A stretch of 64,000 bases of DNA from Odiellus spinosus (GCA_963920705.1 OY987227.1:10829602-10893601); one strand, 5' to 3'. Positions 11,047 to 24,397 are shown, counted from the stretch's first letter. Program-made: numbers and translations. The notes: generated by a model from the sequence alone, not told the origin.

Positions 11047-13299
11047 CATAGGCTGCGTACTAGATTGTTATTTTCCATATTGGCTACATTGCTAAGGAAA
11101 CAAGGCCCGCCGAACCAAGGGGAGGAGTACGAGAGAAAAGCGCGGGAAATTTGAGGAGGGTGTGTATATAAGAGCTGAGGGGGTTAAATTAGAAGAAAAG
11201 CGGACGGAATTAAGTCAAAGCGTCCAAACTCATTATTTTAAAGGGATAACGAAAATCTTCGGCTAATCAAAGAACTTAATTAAATGTTTCACGTGCGCCC
11301 AATCGCGCCAATTTTTAAAATATTTGTGATTAGCTCTAGATTTCCTTACAATTTTACCAGCCTGGAAATGAAGTTAGGCTTAGCGTTATGAAATCGCAAC
11401 TTTGTTAAAATTTAAGTGTTAATTTATGAGAAACATTTATCGAGTTTTAATGTTTTTGGGTATGATTTTTTAAAAGTTAATTACATTTTAATTGAAGAGG
11501 TTCTAATATATATATTTTTTTCATCGAACTATTGTGATTAATATACACTATTTTCAAAAAGTACTCAGTACTCTTTTTAGTATCCCTTTAAGCGTTTTTC
11601 TTTCGCTTTTATATCCGAAATATTCCGCTTCGTGGATTCTATTTCCCCAACTTTTAGGCGGCAATTGTTACCTTAGAGTAATTAGGTAATAACTCAGATT
11701 ACGGTTAAATTGGGGAATTACGGATTTTTCGTGAGATTCAAAGGGAATTTGAGTAGAATTTTAAAAATAGTATGCATAGACCTTCGGAAAAAAAAAAAAA
11801 AAAAAAAAAATGATGCCAATCTCACTTTAAATATTTTTATTTATTTTTTTTTTTAAATTGAATCATTAATAATGTTTGATTTATTATAAAAACATTAATG
11901 ACTTCACATATAATTCCCAGAATTTAATTATCTTTATAAATCAATAATTATTCTCCATCAATTTCTGTAAACATATATTTTAAAAATGTATGAAAAAGAT
12001 TCTGTATAAAATTTATTTTCAAAAATAATTTCAAAATTTTCCAATAAATCTTTAAATTTATTAAATTAAGATCAGTAATTATAAATAATTTATATTATAA
12101 TCTTCAATTAAAATTATTAGGTTAATTACTACATAACAAATTAAAACGATGATCACACTTTAAAATCGCGGCTTTAGTTAATTTAAATAGACTTTGATTT
12201 GTATCCACTGTTCTAAAGCTATCCATATGATATATTTACATTATTTAGATTAGAGATGAAATCCTAAATTTGCACACGCTGCTAATTAAATATGTAACAG
12301 ACATCGTACTTTAAAATATCTAAAAATAACTAATTTCTTAAATTACGACCTTTTGACTGTAAAACGTTGCATTTTTTCAAATACATCTTAAGGCCCGTGG
12401 AACTAACAATACAGGATAACAAACTTGGTTTTTGGGGGTCGAATTCTCGGCACGCGCGAGATTTTAATTCAAAACGAGAAATATTTGCATAATATGATAA
12501 TATCGAAACTTCGGCCCCTTTTCTCGGCCCATAGGCATAATCACGTAGCCTTTCTTCCTCCCCCGCCTCTAACCTTTCCTCAATTGTTTAAGAGGGGGTT
12601 TGGTGGAGATGGCTTGAATCTTGGACAGGAGATATGGACTGCTTCTATTAAACCTCTCTTCCCTCGGGGATAGGGGGGGTCTTATTCTTGAACCTATATA
12701 TTCGGATGAAGTCGTCGTTCTGAATATTGGTGGTTGGTGATGGGAGAGGTTTAGAGGAAGGGGGCTCGACCATTGGAAGGAATTTTGACGCGCGGGAATG
12801 TCGCTACGGAGCACCAAGCCGACCAAGAACGTTTTGTTTATTTATGAGGCAAACGCCAGGATAACTAATTAAACGGTGGATGGCTCTCTATATTCCACTC
12901 CCTACCTCTTCTACCCCGTTTATCTAGATCAAAAGGCAAGCTTGTGATGATGTCAAAACTGGAGGGAAGTGTTTAACCGCGCGTTTTCTATTTAAACTAT
13001 GCTTAAATCTGTGGCAATAATTAAGTCGGAAGAGGGAACATTTAAGTCACAAACAATCTTCTTCCACGATGTTAGAGGAGGAGCTATTTACTTTCTGGGA
13101 GGGGCTTAAACGATCTTAGCCCTGACATCGTGACGGCACACCTATAAATTGAACTCAAAAGTTAGCTCTAACATGTCTCTCTGAATAATTTAATTAGATG
13201 AATGGGAGCAAATTGGTTATCTGAAGAATTTGGTGTTCTTCCTGAATAAGATAGAGAAATAAGGAAATGTAAGAAAAATAGTAAAGTAAATTTTGGAAG
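11047..13299. other. No gene seen
   Basis: AT-rich to 12.4 kb, then a G/C-richer block at 12.4-12.95 kb with short overlapping frames on both strands that I cannot support. Confidence 0.4.
11788..11810. repeat. Poly(A) run of 23
   Basis: Simple homopolymer at the start of a strongly AT-rich stretch (11.8-12.4 kb). Confidence 0.85.
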
Positions 13300-13530
13300 A
13301 TTTCACCCAAGTGTAAGGTAAAAAGTCAGAAAATTGAAAATTTATGATAAAGTATCAGGGAAATTCAATAAAATATGCCCAAATGTCTTGAAATTGAATA
13401 AAAATGGCATGGAATTGAAAGAAATATAGGCCAAATGTTAGAGAATTGAAGAAATATGCCAAATATCTTAGGGAATGAAGAAATGTGCCAAATGTTAGTA
13501 AAATGTTGAAGAAATATGGAAAATTGTCAG
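13300..13530. repeat. Degenerate tandem repeat, about 34-bp units
   Basis: GAATTGAAGAAATATGCCAA-like blocks recur about seven times. They are too diverged for a precise period. Confidence 0.55.
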
Positions 13531-14574
13531 GGTTATGTCACAGAAAATGTTTGAATTTTTATAAACTATACCAAAAATCAGACAATCAAAAACAATGCCA
13601 AAACGTCTTACCAATCCGGAATTAATCGTTTTTATTACAAAATCGTTCTATTAATTGAGAAGTTTTCAACTTTTGCACTTCTCCCGAGTTGGTCATAATC
13701 ATAATAATTTATTCTACCCCATCCCTCGTTAATTTGTGTTTCTCATTATAAGCTGTTAGATATTCAGACGTCAATTACGGTAGACGAGCGCCAGAACCTT
13801 ATACGTATAACCCTGCGCCCTCAATAATCTTAACCGAAAAGCTGATTTCTATCGCTCGCAGTGGTAAAATTGAATTCCGCTTATCGATCGACCTCCCTCC
13901 CGTTGTGATTTCAAACAATGGAAATAATTAAAGGCGTTACGCTTCCCCCCTTTCCCCTCCCATATGCCTCCCATCCCCCTTTCGCTCATTCGCGGACCAA
14001 TGACTTTATTTAATTGATCGTTCCATTATAATCGATGATAATAGAAACGACTGAATTGTTATCCCGTTTCATTCCCTCGCTTGTTACAGCCACAGTCTCT
14101 AATAACCCCGATTTACTCGAAATATGATTTAATAATTAAAAAAAAATTAGATAAATACGAAAACCGCCCCCGCGTGGTTGGCTTTGCCTAGAGCATCGAA
14201 GCGAAAAGGCCGGAACAGTTTTACAGGCGTAACCTGATTAATTAAAATTTTTTCGAGATATCAGAAATTAGTTTTAATTGAGTATTCTGATAGTTATCTT
14301 TAAGAACTTTCAAATGAAACTAATTACTTCAAATAAGAATGATATTTAAATAGATCTTTAAATGTCATTAAATGTTTTTTTTTAAATGGGGATCGAATAG
14401 GAAGAGAAATGTCGACACAAGAGATAATGAAGTGGAATTATAATAGTAGGAAGTAGAATAAGTGTAAATGGTAGATCAAGAGGATATGAAAAAGTTAAAA
14501 GAGGAAGCGAATAAACGATAGAGTATAAGAATAGGAATGTATTCGAGTAAGAGTAGTAAATAGATTTAAGCAAA

Positions 14575-16212
14575 AAGAGGAAACGGAATCGAGTAGAAAA
14601 TAAGGAAACGAAATCGAGTAGAAAGTGAGAAAACGGAATCGAGTAGAAAATGAGGAAACGGAATCGAATAGAAAAGAGGAAACGGAATCGAGTAGGAAAT
14701 GAGGAAACGGAATCGAGTAGAGAACGAGGAAACGGAATCGAGTAGAAAATGAGGAAAAGGAATTGAGTAGAAAATGAGGAAACGGAATCGAGTAGAAAAT
14801 GAGGAAACGGAATCGAGTAGAAAATGAGGAAACAGAATCGAGTATAAAATGAGGAAACGAAATCGAATAGAGAATGAGGAAACGAAAGTGAGTAGAAAAT
14901 CAGGAAACGGAAGCGAGTAGAAAATGAGGAAACGGAATCGAGTAGAAAATGAGGAAACGGAATCGAGTAGAAAATGAGGAAACGGAATCGAGTAGAAAAT
15001 GAGGAAAAGGAATTGAGTAGAAAATGAGGAAACGTAATCGAGTAGAAAATGAGGAAACGGAATCGAGTAGAAAATGAGGAAACAGAATCGAGTATAAAAT
15101 GAGGAAACGAAATCGAATAGAGAATGAGGAAACGAAAGTGAGTAGAAAATCAGGAAACGGAAGCGAGTAGAAAACAAGGAAACGGAAGCGAGTAGAAAAT
15201 GAGGAAACGGAATCGAGTAGAAAATGAGGAAACGGAATCGAGTAGAAAATGAGGAAACGGAATCGAGTAGAAAATGAGGAAACGGAATCGAGTAGAAAAT
15301 GAGGAAACAGAATCGAGTATAAAATGAGGAAACGAAATCGAATAGAGAATGAGGAAACGAAAGTGAGTAGAAAATCAGGAAACGGAAGCGAGTAGAAAAT
15401 GAGGAAACGGAATCGAGTAGAAAATGAGGAAACGGAATCGAGTAGAAAATGAGGAAAAGGAATTAAGTAGAAAATGAGGAAACGTAATCGAGTAGAAAAT
15501 GAGGAAACGGAATCGAGTAGAAAATGAGGAAACAGAATCGAGTATAAAATGAGGAAACGAAATCGAATAGAGAATGAGGAAACGAAAGTGAGTAGAAAAT
15601 CAGGAAACGGAAGCGAGTAGAAAACAAGGAAACGGAAGCGAGTAGAAAATGAGGAAACGGAATCGAGTAGAAAATGAGGAAACGGAATCGAGTAGAAAAT
15701 GAGGAAACGGAATCGAGTAGAAAATGAGGAAACGGAATCGAGTAGAAAATGAGGAAACGGAATCGAGTAGAAAATGAGGAAACGGAATCGAGTAGAAAAT
15801 GAGGAAACGGAATCGAGTAGAAAATGAGGAAACGGAATCGAGTAGAAAATGAGGAAACGGAATCGAGTAGAAAATGAGGAAACGGAATCGAGTAGAAAAT
15901 GAGGAAACGGAATCGAGTAGAAAATGAGGAAACGGAATCGAGTAGAAAATGAGGAAACGGAATCGAGTAGAAAATGAGGAAACGGAATCGAGTAGAAAAT
16001 GAGGAAACGGAATCGAGTAGAAAATGAGGAAACGGAATCGAGTAGAAAATGAGGAAACGGAATCGAGTAGAAAATGAGGAAACGGAATCGAGTAGAAAAT
16101 GAGGAAACGGAATCGAGTAGAAAATGAGGAAACGGAATCGAGTAGAAAATGAGGAAACGGAATCGAGTAGAAAATGAGGAAACGGAATCGAGTAGAAATT
16201 GAGGAAACGGGA
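14575..16212. repeat. 25-bp purine-rich minisatellite, about 65 units, higher-order structure
   Basis: The unit is GAGTAGAAAATGAGGAAACG plus GAATC. The left half carries a set of variant units (marked by AACAGAATCGAGTATAAAA) that recurs at 14831, 15081, 15306 and 15531, spaced 250, 225 and 225 bases. The right half (15640-16190) is almost uniform. The antisense frames of 465 and 203 codons are period artefacts. Confidence 0.96.
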
Positions 16213-16416
16213 AGCGAGTGAAAGAAGGAATAACAGGAATATTTTCCAACCTTCTACAAACTTTTATACAATTAATAGCTCGATGTTTTGAAGGCACCTT
16301 GAGCTAGACAGAATATGGAGTCAGACTATATAAGAAAAAACAAGTTGCATATATGTATAAAAAGACTTCGTAATAAAAAGAGGGAAGAAAAATAGCAAGT
16401 CGACATAAAAAGGGGG

Positions 16417-16660
16417 TCAACGCGAATGATGGCCGCCACCGCCGCCGGGGAATAAGGGACCTGCGGGAGAGAAGGGGTGATCTGTGACACAGGAACCCCG
16501 TGATCGATGGTTATTGCTTTTTTGCTTCATACTCGTCGTTGATCCCGGGTTCGCGAACAATATTATCCAACCGACGCTTGATACAAAGAGACAACTATAG
16601 CTCCCACCAATAGAATGGCATGATGGGACGACTAGGTATATTTCCATCCACCGTTGCCAA
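16417..16660 (-). other. CpG-rich open block with acceptor-like site
   Basis: On the minus strand ccttctctcccgcag ends at 16461 and is followed by a short frame (GPLFPGGGGGHHSR) that stops at 16417. This could be a terminal exon, and the whole open frame spans 76 codons. I do not recognise it, and (GGC)n composition alone could produce the glycine run. Confidence 0.2.
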
Positions 16661-16879
16661 CCTGCAGAGTTTTATAAGAGTTTATACGCTGCTGATACGC
16701 TACATGTTCGATAAAACCGTATTAAAAACTTTTTTAGTTAACCTTTTATTAAGTTAAAGACTCTTCTCCGAAACATCTCTTAATTTCACGTCATTTGACT
16801 AACCAAGGTTGTCTACTGAAAGAGGGATATTATGAAGAAATATATTTATTATCAATTATTTTATTAAAAAAATTCAATT

Positions 16880-17395
16880 TTACTTTTTTTAATTTATTTG
16901 TGTCGATTAATTTTAATTTATTTGTATCGATTAATTTTTATTTTATTTGTATCGATTAATATTTATTTTTATCGATTAATTTTTATTTTTATCGATTAAT
17001 TTTTATTTTTATCGATTAATTTTTATTTTTATCGATTAATTTTTATTTTTATCTATTAATTTATTTTATTTTTATTTATTAATTTATTTTATTTTTATCG
17101 ATTATTTTATTTTTATTCGATTATTTTATTTTTATCGATTATTTTATTTTTATCGATTATTTTATTTTTATCGATTATTTTATTTTTATCGATTATTTTA
17201 TTTTTATCGATTATTTTATTTTTATCGATTATTTTATTTTTATCGACTATTTTATTTTTATCGATTATTTTATTTTTATCGATTATTTTATTTTTATCGA
17301 TTAATTTATTTTTATCGATTAATTTATTTTTATCGATTAATTTATTTTATTTTATCGATTAATTTATTTTATTTTATCGATCAACTTTATTTTTA
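16880..17395. repeat. AT-rich tandem array, 17-20-bp units with ATCGATTA core
   Basis: The left part has about 20-base units (ATCGATTAATTTTTATTTTT) and the middle 18-base units (ATCGATTATTTTATTTTT). The ATCGAT palindrome is kept in most units. Confidence 0.92.
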
Positions 17396-17678
17396 TTAAT
17401 TGCGGAAATTTATTTTATTACTTTAATTAGTTTTAGTTTTATTACTGGTAAACACTAGTGGTGGAGAAACTATAAATGCAATCCTAAGAAATCCTTTTTT
17501 CAAAATTTAAACCTATTATTTGAATATACCGCGCATTCAATTAAGCCTACAAAGAGAGCTTTAAAATGGAACAAATTATACCCAAAGTCCGCCTATATTT
17601 TTCCCCATCACTTTAAAAACTTGTTCCGATTAATATTTACTTTAAAATGAATGAATATACATATTTTTAACGCCAACT

Positions 17679-17762
17679 GTGCAACAGGTTAAACACATTT
17701 ACAGGAGCTATGGGAAATAAAATTATGATTTTGCGCCTGTAAAAGTGTTTCACCTGCCGCAC
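17679..17762. mobile_element. Inverted repeat, F5 family (30-bp arms)
   Basis: GTGCAACAGGTTAAACACAT (17679 on) pairs with the inverse of TGTTTCACCTGCCGCAC (ending 17762), about 25 of 30 matching. The right arm motif GCGCCTGTAAAAGTGTT recurs at 24740 and, diverged, near 49310. Confidence 0.6.
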
Positions 17763-18699
17763 AATAATGGTTGAGGAAAAGCATCAATTTCAGTACTTTA
17801 AAAAAAATGCAATCATAAACTTTCCTATTTTCGAGTATTGAACAATTTTATTTCGGGTACAAAAATTACTTTTGATTTATTTTTCTCCGTATATTTTTAC
17901 ATTTCTATTTTTCCTACTTTACTCCACCCCTTGGCAATTGCTCCCCAAATCAGTTAGAGAGACTACGAAAGACTAAGAGCGTCGCAATGTGATACGTATA
18001 TACTTCGGCTTATAACCGGATCCCTTCTCCCCTCATCCCTCGTAGAAAGAGGAGAATCGGATAGAGATGATGAGGGAAGCTCGAGAGCGAGAGGATGGAG
18101 ATGGGAGAGAGAGGTAGGGAGGGAAAGAGACGGACGACGCGAAGCGCAAAACGCGTTGGAGATAGATGGAACGTTATACGTATACATGGGGATAAATAGA
18201 GGAAAAGATTCCGACTACTGTTTCCTACGCGCTTGGTCGAATTTTTCCGCCAGTTTTCTCTTTCCATCCTGATCCTTCCACCATCAGAGTTTCATATTCT
18301 CGTTGCCAACGAAGCGTGTGATGTACCTCTCGCTCCGTGGATTCTCATCTTCATCCTTCTACCATCACCCATTCCATCCCCCCCTCTCCGACTTAGCCTA
18401 TAAGTCCATTTTCGTAGAAATGAGGAATAAAGTGGAAGTTATATTGATGTCGGCAAGTTTTATTTGTATAATATTTTTAAAGGGGTATTGAAATAAATGT
18501 GAAATTTTGGGATTTACTTTTAGAAATGTTTTATATTTTTTGATTCTTAAATTACGCGACTGGATTTTAATTTCTTCAATTAAATCAATGGTGATCATAA
18601 GTTATTTGTTATTTTAAATTTTAATTTATATTCATTTCAAATATGAAGGAAAGTGTGATATTTTTAAAAAGTAATTTAAGAATGAATTATTTTTAGGAA

Positions 18700-18960
18700 T
18701 ATGTGGAAAGGTCAAGTATATTTAAATCGGTACAAAAAGTCATTGAAAGGTCAAGGGTTATTGAAATTGTCTAAAAAGGTTATTAAAAGGTCAAGTGATC
18801 TTAAAAATATCGCAAAAATAAGTCATTAAAAGTTAAATCAATTTTAAAATAGATGCAAAAGGTTGAAAGAACAATCAATTTTAAAAATTGGTGGAAAGTT
18901 TTTTAAAGGATAAATGTAATTTTGAAATTAATCCAAGGACTTTTAAAATTTGTGCGAAAG
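18700..18960. repeat. Degenerate tandem repeat, about 40-bp units
   Basis: AAAAGGTCAAGTGATCTTAA-like blocks recur about five times. Confidence 0.4.
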
Positions 18961-19639
18961 TTCGTTGAGGTGATTTGTTATTTTGTTTTAAAGGTGACTC
19001 AAATATATCTGAAGAGAAGTCCTTAAATTTATTGTACTTTTAAACCATCCCTTTATTGAATATTTTCTCACGAACGCTCCCTTTATAATTTTGTCCTTCT
19101 TAACGTTGAAAGCGTGTACAATTCAGGAAGAAAAGCTGAAAATAATGGTTTTGTTTAAATCCAGGTTTTGACGATTACTTTCTGGGCCGTTGCTCTAAAG
19201 TATACTGGTTTATTCGCGAACACGCGCGTTTAGACTCATCTTCCATACTATCCTCGCTTGGTCATTCATCCTAGTTGAGTCTTCCGCTACGTTATTGACG
19301 GTATATACATAAAATTCCCATATAAAACTCGATGAGTTTATCTATTTTACTTTTCACCGAGCTGCAGAAGGCAGTGAAAACCTCCTTATCTCTTAATTTA
19401 GTTTCAGTTGCACTATATAGGTTTCTATGGCGAATCTAGTGGTCCTTCAATAATATCACAAATAATTTATACTTGAAAAGATTTTAAAACCAGTTTAAAC
19501 TTTATCTTTAAGTTTTCTTATCATTTTTAATTTAAATTTGGTAAACTATTTTGAAAGATGCCTAAATTACTATTATAAAAATCGGTCATTGTTGATATTT
19601 TGCTTACTTTTAAGCTTGCAACAAATTTATTGTATTTGA

Positions 19640-19810
19640 AATAAATTACGTCGTATCGGAAATATAATTACCCATATATTTTTGACATTTTAATTTTGAA
19701 GTTTCTTAAAAACCACTCAACCTAGAGTTATAAAATTTTCAATATGTCGTTCTAATAGTCTGATAAAATTTAAAATAATTTTTTTTGATAGCCTCACTTT
19801 AAACCATTTC
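19640..19810 (+). repeat. F3-tail related segment
   Basis: TTTTTGACATTTTAATTTTG, AAGTTTCTTAAAAACC and AAAATTTTCAATATG match the tail of the 50.3 kb copy. The CpG-rich core is missing. Confidence 0.45.
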
Positions 19811-20307
19811 AGTAAAGTATCGCGTAATAACGACGCTAGCGCCGCCACGGGCGGGAAAACTAAATTGAAAGATGAGCCATAAATGTTGAAAGAGAAAAGG
19901 TTTCTTATCTTTGTATAGTTTTGAAAACGTCGTTTGAAGATATAAATTATTTTATACACGGGGCCGGGGTGCGTATATCCCGCACGGTCCCTCGTATCCA
20001 AGCTAGGTAGGATTGAAATCATTGTCGTATCTCCTTGTCCGGACTAAGCTTTTCCTCCTTAATATCGATTGCCTCAATTTTTAATTAGAGTTCCCTTTCT
20101 CGCTTTCTCTTTCTACTTCTATCCGCGTTTTTCCTAAAAAGAAGCTATATATATAGGCATTCCTATATAGTGGAGGGTCTTAAGCCACGCACATCTGCGT
20201 ACACCCGAAATAAGTTTAAGGCATGATACTTTCTTAAAGGGACGATGAAATACCATTTACGTGAAATTAATTAATGATTATATAGGATGCTGAAGCATTT
20301 ATTAATG

Positions 20308-20725
20308 CCCTGTTCTTAACTTTGTTACGTGTCCTGTTTTCACTTTGTCACGTGTCCTGTTTCTCACCTTGCCACGTGTCCTGTTTTTCACTTTGCCACG
20401 TGTCCTGTTTTTCACTTTGTCAGGTGTCCTGTTCGTTACTTTGTCAGCTGTCCTGTTCGATGCTTTGTCAGGTGTCCTGCTCTCTACTGTCACGTGTCCT
20501 GCTCTTTACTTTGTCACTTGTCTTGCTTTTTACTTTGTCACGTGTCCTGCTCTTTACTTTGTCACGTGTCCTGCTCTATGTCACGTATCCTGCTCTTTAC
20601 TTTGTCACGTATCCTGCTCTTTACTTTGTCACGTATCCTGCTTTTTACTTTATCACGTGCCATATTCTTTACTTTTATCACGTGTTCTGCTCTTAACTTA
20701 ATCACGTGTCCTGTTTTTCACTTGA
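20308..20725. repeat. 24-bp minisatellite with an E-box-like hexamer per unit, about 17 units
   Basis: The unit is CACGTGTCCTGCTCTTTACT plus TTGT. The hexamer varies as CACGTG, CAGGTG, CAGCTG and CACTTG, all fitting CANNTG, except for CACGTA in three consecutive units. Three overlapping frames result from the repeat and are not genes. Confidence 0.93.
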
Positions 20726-21479
20726 ACACTTTGAAATATAATTTTAACTTCACTCATCCTTTATGTAACTAACCTTTGCACGCGAGAAGGTTTGCCGAAT
20801 TTCTCAGAATTCTTTCTCCCCAAAAATGAATCGGGTCCTCGATTTTCCTCCTCTTCTAAACGTATAATCCTTAGTTTCTGTAACGAATATCGCGCCACGC
20901 GAGTAAAACTTAAGGGTCTAGGGAGTATACCACTCGTTTTTGATATTGTAATTTAAATCAACGTAACGTTCGAATAATGTTAAAGAGATACATAATTTAT
21001 TACTTCTTTGGTAACGCTATCAAGTTACGATGACTTTCAATATATGTACTAGAAAGCTGATGATTATTGTCCCTTACCCCTAAGATAGGTCCAACGCTTT
21101 TCCAATCTTTTATATTTCCCCCTCTCTTTTATTGTTGCTCAAATCCATATAGACCGATTCAATATGAAGTTGCAATACTCTAAAAACTATACTTAGTTAA
21201 GCCCTGAATTCTTTAAATGATTTGAATCATCATTCCCTCTTTTTCGTAATAGTGGAAAGAGACTAAAATTTCCCGTGAATTGGTTTGAAAGTGATATTAT
21301 AATCTGTTAAAATAAGCGTCGATAAGCCTAAATCGGGTTAGAAAATATTTTTGATTGCAGAAATCCTCTACAAAAAACGAAATTGCTGATGCTAATGAAG
21401 TATCGTGTAAAATAGCTCGTGAACCAATTTAAATTCTAAGCTGGCGCAATTTCTAACAAACACTTGTTTTAAAATTCAC

Positions 21480-22075
21480 GCGCCATTTCAATGATGAACT
21501 TTCATTGGCATCAGAAATTGTGTCGTTTTATTTCAATCTTAAATTCCTTGGCCAATAATTACGCGTCATTGACTACCACCATTGATTCAAGACTATTCGT
21601 TTCTCCTCCTTGTACAGTTCCATGTCGCTATAGCGTTTACTGCACGAGAGAGCGCGCGGTCTTTGAAACTTTGAAACGCAGTTTTCGGAAACTCGCCCCT
21701 GGCGTTCTCTCTTTCCTCCCCGCGCGTTTAAAAGATCTCGCGCTCGCTTATAAACAGAAAAGAGCCTATATAGCGCTAGCGCAATTGTCAGAGCTTGTCA
21801 CGGGCAGGCGCCCTACCACCCACTACGAGCTACACCCACCCCCGTCTCTCTTAAACTCTTTCCCCCAACCCCCATTCTCTCGTTCTCTCTTTAAATATCG
21901 CGCGCTCTCTAGCTAGTATTATAAGGGCTGATCTCGCGCGCTATATAACATCGTACGGCAGAAAGAGAGGGCGGGCGCGACAGCCGGCCTCGTGCTATTT
22001 TCCCGCCAAACACCACGCGCTCTTTCCTCCTTTTATATATAAGCCATACCTATATTTAACATGGTCAAAATCTAC
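21480..22075 (+). promoter_or_regulatory. CpG-rich promoter-like block: E2F site and TATA box
   Basis: A palindromic E2F-type site TTTTCCCGCCAAA (21998-22010) lies 24 bases upstream of a TATATATAAG box (22034-22043), in a block with many cgcg runs. A 141-codon frame fills 21491-21916 (starting MMNFHWHQKL) but resembles no family I know. Its low-complexity end follows the base composition, so I treat it as unproven. A transcription start near 22070 would be expected if the box is used. Confidence 0.3.
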
Positions 22076-22309
22076 TTGAAATTTCAACGCGTTCAAAGTT
22101 AAGAAATCTTATCATGCCAGAAGGAAATAGTAAGGAAAGATATGATTTATTTAGTTTTTCCCGTTTACAAAAACGCGGGAAAATTAGATCCACGACGCGT
22201 GTTCTAATAATCCTAGTGTTAGAGTCCAATATAGAAAAACTTGAGAACTCGGTTTGAAAACTGACAAAAGAAAATACGGATAATTCGACCAATAGTCAAT
22301 CAATGAATT

Positions 22310-22460
22310 AAACATTGGATACAGTTTCACCAATATAGGTCAGGAAAAGTTAAACTAAATGATAATTGGACCAATAGGCTAGAAAAGTGTCGGTGATAGT
22401 TGGACCGATGGGTTAGGAAAGAGTCAGGGATAATTGGACCCATAAACGTCAGAAAAATTA
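22310..22460. repeat. Degenerate tandem repeat, about 45-bp units
   Basis: GATAATTGGACCAATAGGCT-like blocks recur four times with a following AGGAAAGTGTC segment. Confidence 0.5.
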
Positions 22461-22989
22461 CAAATTATTTGAGCAAAATAATTAAGGAATTAAAAGTTCG
22501 AAATTTTATAACAAGGACTGGTGAAAAAAAATGTGATTTGACTATAGGAACAATTAATGCTCGAGAAATTTAATTATTGTGTCAATAACAATGGTAAAAA
22601 TAAAAATAAAATAAAATAATATCAAAGATGAAAAGTAACTCGTATTTAGATAAGTTTTAGTCCCCTTCTGATCATTCGTAAGGATAAAGATTTACTTGAG
22701 GATCTTGTATAGCTTGCCACGTATTGAAAATTTCAACTGCTTCCGACAGAATAGTTCGCTTCTCCTCCCCTTTGCGAAACCCCCAGACTTCTCCTTCGAC
22801 CCTTTCCCCTTCGTTTTCCTTCAGTTCGGGAATATATGTAAAGAGAGAAATACCCCTTTTCCCTAGCTATAAAACAAAAGACTTCCATTTCGGGGGCCTT
22901 AATTAAGAGAAGCTTTTAAAAGCGACGCTTCACGGCCAAGCTGCTTCGACCCCCTTTCCTCTAAATTTCCCACCCGGCAAATTCCCCTC

Positions 22990-23150
22990 CTTCCTACTCC
23001 TCGCTTCTTACCTCTTTTCCTTATTTCCTCATCTGTTCCACCCCCGCGTCGAAAACGAGTTCCGATCCGAGCGCGAGCCCCATCCCCCTCTCGCTCTTCC
23101 TTCTTATATATTGCGCGCGCTTTTCTCCCGCCTTATTTTCGACCCCTTTT
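22990..23150 (-). promoter_or_regulatory. Minus-strand promoter-like block with 5' splice donor
   Basis: Read on the minus strand this contains an E2F-like AAGGCGGGAGAAAA (about 23123-23136) and a TATA-like AATATATAAG (about 23103-23112). About 90 bases of CpG-rich sequence follow, ending in a consensus donor GAAAAGAG|gtaagaag (exon end 23012). A short upstream ATG frame closes before the donor. The layout fits a non-coding first exon, though no downstream exon was found. Confidence 0.3.
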
Positions 23151-24056
23151 CACCCCTCTCTGCCCACCGTTCCTTAGTTTTAAGGGTAGAGAGGTAAAGA
23201 GGGTTATTGGGGATGGCAGGGGGACTCTTTAAGGACGACTAGGAATCTATGACAGCAAATTCAATTAAAACGCATTCGTAGCTACAGAAAGACAGAGAGA
23301 AGAGTTGAAACCCTGTATCTGTCTAAGGGTCCCACTAGTTTCTACTTTTCGAATTCTTTACGTAAGACACGCTTTCATGGTTTGTTTATTTTGCGATATA
23401 AAGCGTTGAATCTTGAATTTCAGGAATTGACAAAAAAAGTTAGATGTAATTAAGTCTTAATGGCAAAGACGTATCGTAATATTATATAACACCATATTTT
23501 ATTCGACGATTCGGTAGTTAATTCTTAGTTGTAAACATTTAGTGTTCGATTATTAACTGTAATCTTGTTTAGTTAATTAATTTTAACAAAATTAAATAGG
23601 CGTACACATCTTAATTTATTTTACGTAGGATATGTTTAACTTTCAAGTCTAGAAAGTTTTAAGGAAAAATAGGGAGGCAGCAATCTGCCAAGGAAGAAAG
23701 GAAATTAGGTCATTATATGGGGGTGGGGGAATCGCTTTAAATACCAAGTACTGTAATTTCCCCACTAATTTTGAATAACATCGAGTTTCAACGTCTTCGT
23801 TGTCGCCTACCTTAATGTTAATGAGTTGTAAAATGTTTTAATTTGTTTCGTAATTAGAACTACGTGAAAACGTAGCTTTACTCCGGCTCTCGCTCGCGAG
23901 ATTCTTTCTTTGCGAATTAAAAGCGATGACGTTTATCTCCGGTAGATGAGGAGAGAGGGATTGGTATTATTGGCGGGGAAATTGAGAGATCCGGGATGGC
24001 ATCCTAGACCAGACTCTTCTCTCACTCTCTTTTAAACGCTGCACGAGTGGAAAAGA

Positions 24057-24100
24057 TTTTCCCGCCTTTATTCTACCGCGTGGCTTCTATATATATATTT
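24057..24100 (+). promoter_or_regulatory. E2F-like half motif followed by TATA-like run
   Basis: TTTTCCCGCCTTTA is followed about 19 bases later by CTATATATATATTT. This is the same order and spacing class as at 21998-22043, but the intervening sequence is unrelated. Confidence 0.22.
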
Positions 24101-24397
24101 TTCTCCTTTGCGCAAAATTTCCCTTACAAAAGGGTAAGGCCTACGAGGAAAGTTTTCGTGGGGCTCTTTTTCCCCTCTAGTCCTCTCATCTTTTGATCCT
24201 TTAAAAGTAGAAGAGGGGGTGTTTTGAGGGTACTAACTATGACTCACGTGGAGTCATATACATGTAGGTTTAGCAGTATATATCCTAGGTTCAAATTTAA
24301 GTCATTAAAGGAGACCAATTTGTGGTTTTTATTCATGGAGTATTCGTTATAACGACCGAGATTCTAAATTCAATTTTGCGTACATTTTTAATTTATA

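Noticed and set aside
12425..12826. Facing frames of 82 and 85 codons
   Set aside because: These are mutual shadows in a GC-richer block with no recognised product.
14900..16297. 465-codon minus-strand frame with FSTRFRFLIFYS repeats
   Set aside because: It is entirely the 25-bp minisatellite read through (25 residues per 75 bases). There is no promoter, splice or unique coding sequence.
20302..20772. Three overlapping Cys-rich frames on the plus strand and one on the minus strand
   Set aside because: All arise from the 24-bp tandem unit. Simultaneous openness in several frames argues against coding.
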